This document shows positions 34,507 through 43,397 of a stretch of DNA of 64,000 bases, piece by piece. Below the pieces are notes generated by a model. It worked only from the letters and a program-made list of their open reading frames with translations. It searched no databases and was not told where the DNA came from. The DNA is from Muricauda sp. SCSIO 64092 (GTDB taxonomy: Bacteria; Bacteroidota; Bacteroidia; Flavobacteriales; Flavobacteriaceae): NCBI RefSeq assembly GCF_023016285.1, contig NZ_CP095413.1:4357001-4421000 (forward strand), written 5' to 3'. Each line of letters opens with the position of its first letter. The first letter of the stretch is position 1. Both the position numbers and the translations under genes were made by a program.

Positions 34507-37170
34507 TTAGCGCAGGATTCCCCAATTTTTATTGGGTTCCGGTCCCATTTCCAGTATCAATTTGCCTCCTTCAATAATCGCATCGTGATGCAATTGACTT
34601 GAATGGTAAGGTTTCCCATTTAAGGTGGCCGATTGAATGTATGCATTCCCTTTTGAGTTGTTGTTCGCGATAATGGTGAACACTTTACCCTGACCCACAT
34701 TAATCTGAACCGTATCAAATATGGGACTACAGATTTCATAGGTAGGAGTCCCTGGCAGAGCAGGATAAAAGCCCATGGCCCCAAAGACATACCATGAGGA
34801 CACTTGTCCACAATCATCGTTACCAGGCAGCCCACCAACATCATTGAAGAAATACTTGGCCAACATATCACGCACTACTTTTTGGGTTTTCCACGGGGCA
34901 CCGACACTATTGTACATATAGGGGGCATGCATAGAGAATTCATCCCCCACATAGTACATATCCTTATCGAAAAAATCATCCAGATACGCTATTAGTTTAT
35001 CATCACCACCCATAAAATCGGATAAACCTGGAATATCATGTGGAACCAGCAAGGTGTGGTTTCTGTAATATACTTCTGTATCATGGTCCGTTCCCTGTGC
35101 CCAAACACTTATGCTCTTATCAAACGGGGGCAACCACTCCCCATTTAATTTTTTACCACGTACCAGGCCCGTCTCCTTATCCAAAACATTGATGTATCGT
35201 TTGGAGCGTTCCATAAAGTCGTCGTAATGTGTATCCTTGCCCAAGGCTTTGGCCATTTGGGCAATACAGAAATCATCATACGAAAACTCCAGGGTTCTTG
35301 CCACAGGCTCGCCATAAAATCCAAAAATATCGGTGGGGACATAACCAATTTCATTAAAATACTCAATACCTACCCGACCTGAAAATCCTCGATTTCCCTT
35401 TTCGGTGGCATTTTTTAACATGGCCTCAAAGGCCAATTCCGTATCAAAACCCCGAATCCCTTTAACGTAGGCATCGGCAATAACCGCATCGCCATGGGTG
35501 CCCATCATAATACTTCGGTACCACGGGTTGGGCCATTTGGGAATCCAGCCCCCTTCTTTATAGGCATTCAGCATGCCGTTGATGACATCAGTGGTTTCCT
35601 GTGGTTTTATGATGACCCACAAAGGGTGTAAGGACCGGAACGTATCCCAAAGGGATAAATCGGTATACATTTGCCCTCCTTCATGAACCTGATAATCAAA
35701 TGGGCTGAAATACCTGCCATCCTCATTTAAATTTCGAGGATTCACAAAACATTTCGTCAACGCAGTGTAAAAGATGGATTTATCTTCTTCACTACCTTCT
35801 ACCTGTATCCTATTGAGTTCTTCTTCCCAGATATCGGTACCTTCGGCTACGGCCCTGTCAAAATCGAAATGGGGATATTCCTTTTCCATATTGGCCCTGG
35901 CCTGTGCCAAATCAATCAACGAAGTGCCCACTTTCATCCTTACTTTTTCTCGATCTGTGGTGGCAAAAGTCACGTACACCCCATTTGCGTCCGCTCCCTT
36001 TAGGGCCATTTGGGCCCCGAGTTCAGGGTCCAATGGTACCGGTTCTGCACATCTTAGGTGCATCTCCGTTGTACTTGAACCGTCATAATATTCTATGCGT
36101 ATTTGATATTGCTGCCCTTTGGCGAGGTGTATCCTGTGTATGTTCGTGCCCGTCGCCCTGTACATCCACTGGTCAATGACCATTTCATCATCTATATACA
36201 TTCGGGTACCATCTTTGGTGGTCAATTCAAAGGTATGCTCCCCCGTATGTCTTGGAATAAACGTAGCGGTATAGACTACGGAAAAGAAATTGTCCTTTAC
36301 ACCTTCTGCCGGTGCTTTTAACCAATTGTAGTTCAATTTGGGGTAGTTCACGAATACGTCGGGGTCCCCTTCCAATTTATCATTATTGTAATAGGCTGCT
36401 TTAAATCCATCAGGCACGAGCTTGCTGTCCACTACATCCGGCAATAGGTTCACATTATAGGCTTCGAATTTTTTATCGAACTTGGCGACAAAATGGTTTT
36501 TGAAATGACCGGCAATAACGGTATATCCTTCAATCTCGCTTCGTTCTGGAATCACTTTGTAATGGCCGGGAACATATACCCCATCAAATACCACGGATGA
36601 CGATTTGGATTCCGGAAAGGTAAACTGAAAAAATGCCGTTTTGGAAGCTGCGGTCAGTTCGGCCTTGATGTCATAATCGTTCAAATTCACGGTGTAATAG
36701 TGCGGTTTGGCCACTTCACTGTCACGATCGAATTTTGACGCTCGGGCCTCAGCATCAATGATTACTTCACCGGTCATGGGCATTATGGACATGGGCCCCC
36801 AATCCCCTACTACGGCTCCATTGGGATAACGGGTACCCCGAAAACCCTGGATTTTTTCCTGATCGTACCAATAAGGAACAGGTACGGTTATCACTCGTTC
36901 TGTCCAAGTTGCCGTTTGTGGTGTCCAATGTGTTAAAGCGGAAGGATTTCCGACAATTGGGGAAACATAACCCATAGGTTCTTCCACTTCGGTTACGGTA
37001 ATATCGGCAATACTGGCAGCTGTACCAACACGGGTATCCACATACCCCAGGTATTCTTTTGGTACCAATGCTGTAGTCGGCTCTTCATTATTATGACACC
37101 CAACCATTGTGATCAGTGCCCCTATAATCCAGCCTTTTTCATTCAAGAAGGGATTCGAGTATTTCTTCAT
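34507..37170 (-). CDS. GH92-family glycosidase lipoprotein with inserted PA14
   Basis: This 887-residue lipoprotein (lipobox ITMVGC, Cys25) belongs to GH92, calcium-dependent exo-alpha-mannosidases. A PA14 domain (about residues 255-376: HTGEHTFELTTKDGTRMYID) is inserted within the N-terminal beta-sandwich. The catalytic barrel shows the family blocks YTDLSLWDTFRSLHPLW, GDAVIADAYVKGIRGFD, SFSMHAPYMYN-type contacts (EFSMHAPYMYNSVGAPW) and GNDDCGQVSSWYVFGAMGFY with the base Asp pair. The N-terminus is less typical than in the GH92 at 59698. It lies two bases from the PA14-containing GH3 gene upstream and is clearly in one operon with it. Confidence 0.92.
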   Translation of the reverse strand: MKKYSNPFLNEKGWIIGALITMVGCHNNEEPTTALVPKEYLGYVDTRVGTAASIADITVTEVEEPMGYVSPIVGNPSALTHWTPQTATWTERVITVPVPYWYDQEKIQGFRGTRYPNGAVVGDWGPMSIMPMTGEVIIDAEARASKFDRDSEVAKPHYYTVNLNDYDIKAELTAASKTAFFQFTFPESKSSSVVFDGVYVPGHYKVIPERSEIEGYTVIAGHFKNHFVAKFDKKFEAYNVNLLPDVVDSKLVPDGFKAAYYNNDKLEGDPDVFVNYPKLNYNWLKAPAEGVKDNFFSVVYTATFIPRHTGEHTFELTTKDGTRMYIDDEMVIDQWMYRATGTNIHRIHLAKGQQYQIRIEYYDGSSTTEMHLRCAEPVPLDPELGAQMALKGADANGVYVTFATTDREKVRMKVGTSLIDLAQARANMEKEYPHFDFDRAVAEGTDIWEEELNRIQVEGSEEDKSIFYTALTKCFVNPRNLNEDGRYFSPFDYQVHEGGQMYTDLSLWDTFRSLHPLWVIIKPQETTDVINGMLNAYKEGGWIPKWPNPWYRSIMMGTHGDAVIADAYVKGIRGFDTELAFEAMLKNATEKGNRGFSGRVGIEYFNEIGYVPTDIFGFYGEPVARTLEFSYDDFCIAQMAKALGKDTHYDDFMERSKRYINVLDKETGLVRGKKLNGEWLPPFDKSISVWAQGTDHDTEVYYRNHTLLVPHDIPGLSDFMGGDDKLIAYLDDFFDKDMYYVGDEFSMHAPYMYNSVGAPWKTQKVVRDMLAKYFFNDVGGLPGNDDCGQVSSWYVFGAMGFYPALPGTPTYEICSPIFDTVQINVGQGKVFTIIANNNSKGNAYIQSATLNGKPYHSSQLHHDAIIEGGKLILEMGPEPNKNWGILR

Positions 37171-37172
37171 TA

Positions 37173-39830
37173 TTAGTATTTAGTTTTTACTTCAAAGTCC
37201 GCTTTTAACCGGATATCATTGGATGCAGCTCCTACCTTCACCACGAACTGACCAGGTTCGACCACCCGTTCCATATCCCTGTTCCACAGACTCAAATCTT
37301 CTGGGAGTAAGGTGAATTCAACTTCTTTGGCTTCCCCAGGCTCAAGTTCCACGGGTTTAAATCCTTTAAGCTGTAGCCTGGGGGTACTTACCGAACTGTA
37401 ACTATCGGTGATATACAATTGGACAATCTCGGTCCCTTTTCGTTCCGAGGTATTTTTGATTGTTAGGGTCACTTTTTGATTTTCATTGGTTGTGATCACC
37501 GGTTTTTCGATATGCAAATCCGAATATTCAAAACGGCTATAGCTCAGCCCATGTCCAAAAGCGAATAGTGGAGTATTGTTTTCGTCCACATAGGTGGCGT
37601 TTGCCGACTTTTTTTGATTGTAATATATGGGCAGTTGTCCATTCGCTCTGGGAAAAGAGATCGGTAATTTGCCCGAAGGGTTTGCTTTACCGGTTAATAT
37701 CTCCACGGTACCCTGGGCACCTTTCTCGCCTGCGTACCAGGTTTCCAATATGGCGTCTACGGATCCCACTTCCTCTTTTAGTACCAAAGGCCTTCCATTT
37801 TGAAGGACCAATACTATGGGTTTTCCCGTGGCGGCCACTTCCCTCAGTAATCTTTTGCTATAGGGATTGAGTTCGAGGTTGACTTTGTCCCGGCCTTCCC
37901 CATTATCATCTTTTTCGCCCAGCACCAATACAACCACATCGGCATTTCTTGCTGAGTGGACCGCTTTTTCGAATAGGGTTTCCCTCTTGGCATCTGGATT
38001 GATTTTCCAGCGAATTTTAATGTCTGCAAATTCATCGTATTCCACCAACTCCAATTGGATGCGATACTTTTTTCCTTTTTTTAACCGTAGGCTCGTTTTG
38101 GACCAAGAGTTCTTATGTTTTTGATCCCAGCTGTCGATCAACACCTGATTGTCGATGGTGAGCCTACCCAAGTCATCGGCCCATAATTGGAAGTCGTAAA
38201 TACCATCCAGTTTGGGAATAAGGTAGCCACTCCAACGAATGGAGAAATTATCACTCGGGATTCCCGGTGCCGGACTTAGGTTATGCCAGTACTGTTCCAA
38301 TCTGGTCTCCACTCTTGTCAACGCTGGTTTTCCGGAAAAGTCCGTGTTGGTGAAATATTCCGCCAGAAGGCCCTTTTCCCCGTCTTCGGTCATAAGAAAC
38401 CGTTCATCAATTTCTTCCATAATACCTCCAGGAACACCCACATCCACAAAATCAATGGCATAGTCGGTTTTTTCAAATTCCTGAGCGATGGTCTTTTCAT
38501 TTTCGCCCCTTCGCGAATAACCACCAAGCAAGGCTTTGCCAGCCAATTCTCCAATCAGTGCCACTTTTTTTATCTCGTCGCCAAAGGGTAGGATGTTGTT
38601 TTTGTTCTGAAGTAGAACGATTGACTTATGGGCAGCCTCCAATGCCAATTGTCGATGTGCTTCACTGCCGTACCGCGCGGCTTTCAATGTGGTATCGATA
38701 TAGGGATTTTCAAAAAGCCCCAATTTAAATTTTACATATAATACACTGGAAACGGCCCTGTCCACATCTTTAATGGTCAAAAGATGTTCATCCAATGCTT
38801 CCCTGATGCTATGCTGAAAAACATCGTGTTTGTAATCATAAAACTGCATATCCAATCCTGCCCGGATGGAATTGGCAATGGCTTCTTTTGGATTTTTTGC
38901 CGTTTTATGTACGACCTCTTGTTTTGCGATTGCACCCAGATCGGAAATGACCATGCCTTTAAAGCCCCATTCGTCCCGCAATACTTTTTTTAGAAGCCAT
39001 GGATCGCCTGCGGCAGGGACGCCGTCCCACTCGTGGTAGGCTGCCATGGCCCCCAACGCTCCAGCCTCTTTAAAGGCTTTTTCAAAAACGTATAGGAAAT
39101 TGGTCCGTGCTTCGCGCTCACCGATGTAAACCGGTGCAGTATTTTTGCCCCCCTCGGGAATACTATGGATACCAAAATGCTTCGGTTCCGCAACAATGGC
39201 ATCATCATCACCTAAGTCATCCCCCTGCATCCCTTTAATTATGGCCACTCCGTTCCTAGCCGCCAAATAGGCATCCTCCCCATACGTTTCCTGCACCCTT
39301 CCCCAACGGGGCTCCCTACCCAAACCAAGTGTAGGTGCCAGTACAAGGTGAACGCCTACGGCCCGTGTCTCAGATCCAATGACCTTCCCAATGCTTTCCA
39401 TGGCCCCTACATCCCACATACTGGCCAAACCTATAGGTACGGGAAAGGAAGTGCTTCCTTTTCCCAAATACCCGTGTAGGGCTTCTTCAATAATCAATGC
39501 AGGAATGCCCAATCGGTTGTTTTCAATGATGTATTGCTGCAGTTCGTTGGAGGCTTCAGCGGATTCTGGATAAAAATCACGAATCGAACCAACATTCAAT
39601 CCTTTTAGGGCTTGCGTGGCCTTTTCAGGGGAAAGCCTCCCATTTTCGATGAGGTCATAGGCGGAATACATATCCAGTTCCCTAATTTTTTCGTCCAGGG
39701 TCATCCGCGAGATAAGATCGGCCACACGGGTTTCCGTATCCAATTCCACATTTTTATAGGGAGGGATATCACCCTTTTTTGTGCAACCCAAAAAAAGTAG
39801 GACCGTTCCTAATACATAGCATCGCCACAT
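37173..39830 (-). CDS. GH3 glycosidase lipoprotein with inserted PA14
   Basis: This 885-residue lipoprotein (lipobox LLFLGC, Cys16) is a GH3 enzyme. The N-terminal barrel has APTLGLGREPRWGRVQETYG and EPKHFGIHSIPEGG, with the nucleophile at D297 in MVISDLGA. The C-terminal GH3 domain is split by a PA14 module at about residues 485-612 (GLLAEYFTNTDFSGKPALTR; YDFQLWADDLGRLTIDNQVL), as in several beta-glucosidases and beta-xylosidases that bind oligosaccharide. An FN3-like end domain closes it. The substrate is not readable; GH3 enzymes with this insert act on beta-glucosides or beta-xylosides. It is co-operonic with the GH92 gene and the CoA-transferase upstream (3-base spacing). Confidence 0.93.
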   Translation of the reverse strand: MWRCYVLGTVLLFLGCTKKGDIPPYKNVELDTETRVADLISRMTLDEKIRELDMYSAYDLIENGRLSPEKATQALKGLNVGSIRDFYPESAEASNELQQYIIENNRLGIPALIIEEALHGYLGKGSTSFPVPIGLASMWDVGAMESIGKVIGSETRAVGVHLVLAPTLGLGREPRWGRVQETYGEDAYLAARNGVAIIKGMQGDDLGDDDAIVAEPKHFGIHSIPEGGKNTAPVYIGEREARTNFLYVFEKAFKEAGALGAMAAYHEWDGVPAAGDPWLLKKVLRDEWGFKGMVISDLGAIAKQEVVHKTAKNPKEAIANSIRAGLDMQFYDYKHDVFQHSIREALDEHLLTIKDVDRAVSSVLYVKFKLGLFENPYIDTTLKAARYGSEAHRQLALEAAHKSIVLLQNKNNILPFGDEIKKVALIGELAGKALLGGYSRRGENEKTIAQEFEKTDYAIDFVDVGVPGGIMEEIDERFLMTEDGEKGLLAEYFTNTDFSGKPALTRVETRLEQYWHNLSPAPGIPSDNFSIRWSGYLIPKLDGIYDFQLWADDLGRLTIDNQVLIDSWDQKHKNSWSKTSLRLKKGKKYRIQLELVEYDEFADIKIRWKINPDAKRETLFEKAVHSARNADVVVLVLGEKDDNGEGRDKVNLELNPYSKRLLREVAATGKPIVLVLQNGRPLVLKEEVGSVDAILETWYAGEKGAQGTVEILTGKANPSGKLPISFPRANGQLPIYYNQKKSANATYVDENNTPLFAFGHGLSYSRFEYSDLHIEKPVITTNENQKVTLTIKNTSERKGTEIVQLYITDSYSSVSTPRLQLKGFKPVELEPGEAKEVEFTLLPEDLSLWNRDMERVVEPGQFVVKVGAASNDIRLKADFEVKTKY

Positions 39831-39833
39831 AAC

Positions 39834-41036
39834 TTACACAGATTCAATTGATAGTATCTTTTGCTCGATCAAGGCGTCGATTTGTTGGCTATCGTACCCC
39901 AGTTCCTTTAAAATCTCTTCGCCATGTTCCCCAATCAGCGGGGAAGGCCGATTTATTTTTCCAGGTGTCTCGCTCATGGTAAAAGGAATATTGGTCACTT
40001 TTACCTTCCCTGCTTTGGGATGTTCCACCTCAATAAACGTATTGTTGTGAATGACCTGGGGATCGTGCTCCACAGCGGTCTGGTCGTTTACCTTGGCCAC
40101 CCATAAATCCAGGCCTAACATAATCTCCAACCATTCATCCGTGGTTTTGGTCAACGTAATGGCTTCAATACGACCATGGACTGTATCCCTTTCATCAAAA
40201 AGTACCTGGGAGTCATTGTACTGCATCAATGAGGCATCACCCAAGGCTTCCACAAGTTTGGGCCAGGGACTCATGGCTATGGTCAAATACCCATCGCTGG
40301 TTTGGTACATCCCAAAGGGGGCTGGATTACCGGGATGGCCAATTTTGGATTCTGGTCGTTCAAAGGGTTTCCCCAAATTTTGGATGGTAAAATAGTCCTG
40401 CATTTGAAAAGCAATGGCAGATGACAATAAGTTGGTCTTGATTTCCTGACCTTTTCCCGTTTTTTCACGATAATATAATGCCGCCAAAATGGCGTAGACG
40501 GAATTCAGGCCGTTTACCTGGTCGCATAAGGCGGTACCAATGGCCACAGGGCCATCGCTCTTTTTTCCACTGGTCATAATGGCACCACTTACACTCTGTA
40601 CCAACAGATCTTGTCCCGGTCGTGTGATGTACGGTCCATCGTCACCCCAGCCACTGGCTGAACAGTAAATGAGCTGTGGGTTTATTTTTTTGAGGTCTTC
40701 ATAGCCGTATCCCAGTCTGGCCATTACCCCTGGGCGAAAGTTCTCAACGACCACATCGGTTTCCTTGGCCAGTTTGTAAATGATTTCCTTGCCTTTATTT
40801 GATTTGATGTCAATGGCCAAAGACCGTTTGTTGCGGTTCCAGGCCATGAAACAAGGGGATTCATTACCTGCAATCCATTGGTTAAAAAAGGTGAGTCCCC
40901 GGTAAATGTCCCCACTGCCGTTGCGCTCAATTTTGATGACATCAGCGCCCAAATCGCCCAACATCTGTGTGGCAAACGGGCCCTGCAATAATTGTGAAAA
41001 GTCCAGTACTTTAATCCCTTCCAATGCTTGATCCAT
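39834..41036 (-). CDS. family III CoA-transferase (CaiB/BaiF)
   Basis: This 400-residue cytoplasmic enzyme moves CoA between carboxylic acids. Family blocks: VLDFSQLLQGPFATQMLGDL, GADVIKIER, NRNKRSLAIDI, VVENFRPGVMARLGYGYEDL and the active-site RPGQDLL with the presumed catalytic Asp143. I start it at ATG 41036 because ATG 41084 would overlap the SDR gene. A second paralogue lies at 48124. Neighbours are an SDR dehydrogenase, a sugar porter and secreted glycosidases, so the acid is likely sugar-derived; that is inference. Spacing to the GH3 gene is three bases. Confidence 0.92.
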   Translation of the reverse strand: MDQALEGIKVLDFSQLLQGPFATQMLGDLGADVIKIERNGSGDIYRGLTFFNQWIAGNESPCFMAWNRNKRSLAIDIKSNKGKEIIYKLAKETDVVVENFRPGVMARLGYGYEDLKKINPQLIYCSASGWGDDGPYITRPGQDLLVQSVSGAIMTSGKKSDGPVAIGTALCDQVNGLNSVYAILAALYYREKTGKGQEIKTNLLSSAIAFQMQDYFTIQNLGKPFERPESKIGHPGNPAPFGMYQTSDGYLTIAMSPWPKLVEALGDASLMQYNDSQVLFDERDTVHGRIEAITLTKTTDEWLEIMLGLDLWVAKVNDQTAVEHDPQVIHNNTFIEVEHPKAGKVKVTNIPFTMSETPGKINRPSPLIGEHGEEILKELGYDSQQIDALIEQKILSIESV

Positions 41037-41049
41037 AGTATTCCTTGAA

Positions 41050-41820
41050 TTATAAATATCTTGGGAGGACACCCAGTCCTCCATCCACTTTAATATCCTC
41101 GCCCGTAATGAATGGGGCTTCGTCCGAAGCCAAAAACACTGCCGTCATGGCCACTTCTTGAGGTTTCCCCAACCGTTTCATAGCGGCCTGATCAATGCTC
41201 TTTTGCAAAAATTCCCGACCTTCCTCCTGTATCCGTTTTTCATTCATAGGTGTTAAAATAGCTCCTGGGGATATGCTATTGAATCGTATGTTTTCTGCTC
41301 CAAACTGACCTGCAAGTTGCTTGGTCATGGAGCAAATGGCCCCTTTGGCACCAGCATAGGCCGTCCAATTATCCCAACTTCTAAAGGCCTGTATCGAAGA
41401 AATGTTGATGATGTTTCCCGATTGTTTTTCCAACATATGGGGCAGCACTATTTGGATACTCCTGTACGCACTTTTTAGATTGATGTTCATGAGCCTATCC
41501 CAATCTTCTTCCGGCATTTCAACAATGTTTCCACTCAAGGCAATTCCAGCATTGTTTACCAAAATGTCAATCTTGCCAAACTCGGCCAATGTTCGGTCCA
41601 CAACGTTTTTCACATCTTTGGTTATGCCCACATCACAGGCATAGCTCCTTGCCGTTCCCACATTGTCATTGAGTCTTTTGGCCTCTTCATCACATTTGTC
41701 CACATTGATATCACACAAGACCACCAGTGCCCCTTCGGTGGCAAAAGCCTGGCTAATGGCCAAGCCAATACCATCTGCGGCACCGGTAACAATAGCTACT
41801 TTTCCTTTTAACCTATTCAT
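41050..41820 (-). CDS. SDR-family oxidoreductase
   Basis: This 256-residue classical short-chain dehydrogenase shows the cofactor loop TGAADGIGLAIS (residues 12-23), NNAGIAL, and the catalytic set Ser (INISSIQAF), Tyr and Lys (AYAGAKGA). The end motif FITGEDIKVDGGLG is typical. An acidic residue after beta-2 (VVLCDINVD) suggests NAD preference. It would oxidise a hydroxyl of a sugar or sugar acid imported by the porter whose gene overlaps its start by eight bases. The second SDR of the region is at 52352. Confidence 0.92.
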   Translation of the reverse strand: MNRLKGKVAIVTGAADGIGLAISQAFATEGALVVLCDINVDKCDEEAKRLNDNVGTARSYACDVGITKDVKNVVDRTLAEFGKIDILVNNAGIALSGNIVEMPEEDWDRLMNINLKSAYRSIQIVLPHMLEKQSGNIINISSIQAFRSWDNWTAYAGAKGAICSMTKQLAGQFGAENIRFNSISPGAILTPMNEKRIQEEGREFLQKSIDQAAMKRLGKPQEVAMTAVFLASDEAPFITGEDIKVDGGLGVLPRYL

Positions 41821-43201
41821 CCCTACTATTCTTTGATAACCAATATTTTTCTATTTCTTCCAGTGTTTTTCCCTTGGTTTCCGGCATCACCTTTAAAGCG
41901 AGATAAATTGCCGGTATCATACAAATGGCAAAAAACCAGAACGTACCATGGGGTTTGAGGTGCTCTAAAAACCAGGGGGTCATTTGCCCAACAAAAGCGG
42001 TTCCTATCCATACGGCCATTGTGGCTATGGACATGGCGGTCCCTCGAATTTTTAAGGGATATATTTCTGAAAGCAACACCCATAGTACGGGACCGAACGA
42101 AAAGGCAAAACAAGCAATAAAAGTGAGTATGAAAGTCATGAGAAGATATGTATTGCCCACCTCAAAATAGAACAATAGTCCTACAATGATGAGTGAAACC
42201 ATGATTCCGATAACCCCATGGGCCAATAAGGGTTTCCTGCCCAATTGGTCTATTTTCCATAGGGCGATAAACGTGAACAGTACATTGACAATGCCAATGA
42301 CCACCTGGCCACCGAGCGCTTCACCCAATTGCAGCCCCCCTTCTTCCAATATCTTGGGTCCGTAATAGATAATGGCATTGATGCCACTGACCTGGCTCAG
42401 GATTGCCAGGCAAACCCCTATAATAATGGCCAGTTTGAACGGGCCTTTAAACATCATTTTAATACCACCGGATTCCCGGGCCAGTATTTCTTCAACATGT
42501 TTTATCTCTTTATCGGCCTCCTGATGGGCCACAAAACGGAGCAGGATCTTTTTAGCCTGTTCCCTTTTTCCCTTCATCGTTAACCAACGGGGGCTTTTGG
42601 GGATAACTAAAAGCAAGAACAAGAATAGTAAGGCCGGTACGGTCTCGCTTCCCAACATGGCCCGCCAGACTTCGGAAACCAATATTTTATGGGTCATGCC
42701 CGAATGGTTTGCCAAGCCTTCCGATGTTGAAAGGTCCAATAAAAAAGCATTGACAAAATAGGCCACTAAAATCCCCAGGGTAATGGCCAACTGGTACAGG
42801 GCTACCAATCTCCCCCTGTTTTTTGCTGGGGCAATTTCCGAAATGTACAACGGTGATAGCATGGAAGCAATGCCTACACCAATGCCACCGATCAACCGAT
42901 AGGCCACCAATCCATTAAACGATTCCGAAACCATGCATCCTAGTGCGGAGAGTGCAAACAAAATTCCCGACATGATCAATATCTTCTTCCGCCCATATGC
43001 ATCACTGAGGAATCCAGCCATGGAAACCCCCAAAATGGTACCGACCAGCGCGGAGCTCACATACCATCCTTCCATTACCGTATTGAGGTTGAACTGTGTT
43101 TTTACAAAGCCTATGGTGCCCGAAATAATCGCAGTATCATACCCAAAGAGAAACCCGCCCAGTGCAGCGATCATTGCTAAAATGGTGATGTTGTTTTTCA
43201 T
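41813..43201 (-). CDS. MFS sugar porter
   Basis: This 462-residue, 12-helix major facilitator of the sugar-porter family (xylose/proton symporter type) has the signatures GFLFGYDTAIISG near residues 17-29, DAYGRKK, RLIGGIGVGIASMLSPLYIS, PKSPRWL, and the C-terminal PETKGKTLEEIEKYW. It is similar in layout to the porter at 53576. It overlaps the SDR gene by eight bases. It probably imports the monosaccharide or sugar acid used by the surrounding enzymes. An inverted-repeat element lies directly upstream. Confidence 0.94.
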   Translation of the reverse strand: MKNNITILAMIAALGGFLFGYDTAIISGTIGFVKTQFNLNTVMEGWYVSSALVGTILGVSMAGFLSDAYGRKKILIMSGILFALSALGCMVSESFNGLVAYRLIGGIGVGIASMLSPLYISEIAPAKNRGRLVALYQLAITLGILVAYFVNAFLLDLSTSEGLANHSGMTHKILVSEVWRAMLGSETVPALLFLFLLLVIPKSPRWLTMKGKREQAKKILLRFVAHQEADKEIKHVEEILARESGGIKMMFKGPFKLAIIIGVCLAILSQVSGINAIIYYGPKILEEGGLQLGEALGGQVVIGIVNVLFTFIALWKIDQLGRKPLLAHGVIGIMVSLIIVGLLFYFEVGNTYLLMTFILTFIACFAFSFGPVLWVLLSEIYPLKIRGTAMSIATMAVWIGTAFVGQMTPWFLEHLKPHGTFWFFAICMIPAIYLALKVMPETKGKTLEEIEKYWLSKNSRDE

Positions 43202-43241
43202 GAGATCATGCTTTTGTTCTAATAGTGTTGAAGTTTTAATC

Positions 43242-43376
43242 GTTAGGCCGTCTAAAAACCATAAAAAATGGTATTTGTCAGGTTGAGCGCAGTCGAAACC
43301 TATTTGAATTTCAATGCTTTAAATGTTTCCGACTGTGATTAAATTGACATTTGAGTTAATTTTTAAACGGCCTTAC
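43242..43376. repeat. palindromic MITE/REP-like intergenic element
   Basis: The gap between the sugar-porter start and the GH38 stop holds a 135-base imperfect inverted repeat. The outer arms are GTTAGGCCGTCTAAAAA (43242-43258) and the complement of TTTTTAAACGGCCTTAC (43360-43376), matching at 15 of 17 bases. Inner arms also pair: a GTCAGGTTGAGCGCAGTC segment at 43277-43294 versus GACTGTGATTAAATTGAC at 43331-43348, with several mismatches. The inner sequence resembles intergenic repeats I recall from other flavobacteria. There is no coding capacity. It could be a non-autonomous mobile element, a REP-like palindrome, or a transcription stop between the two genes. Confidence 0.7.
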
Positions 43377-43397
43377 AATGAAAAATCATTCGCAACC

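Noticed and set aside
43276..43349. Short repeats considered as a CRISPR array
   Set aside because: There are only two inverted arms, no direct repeats with spacers, and no cas genes in the window.
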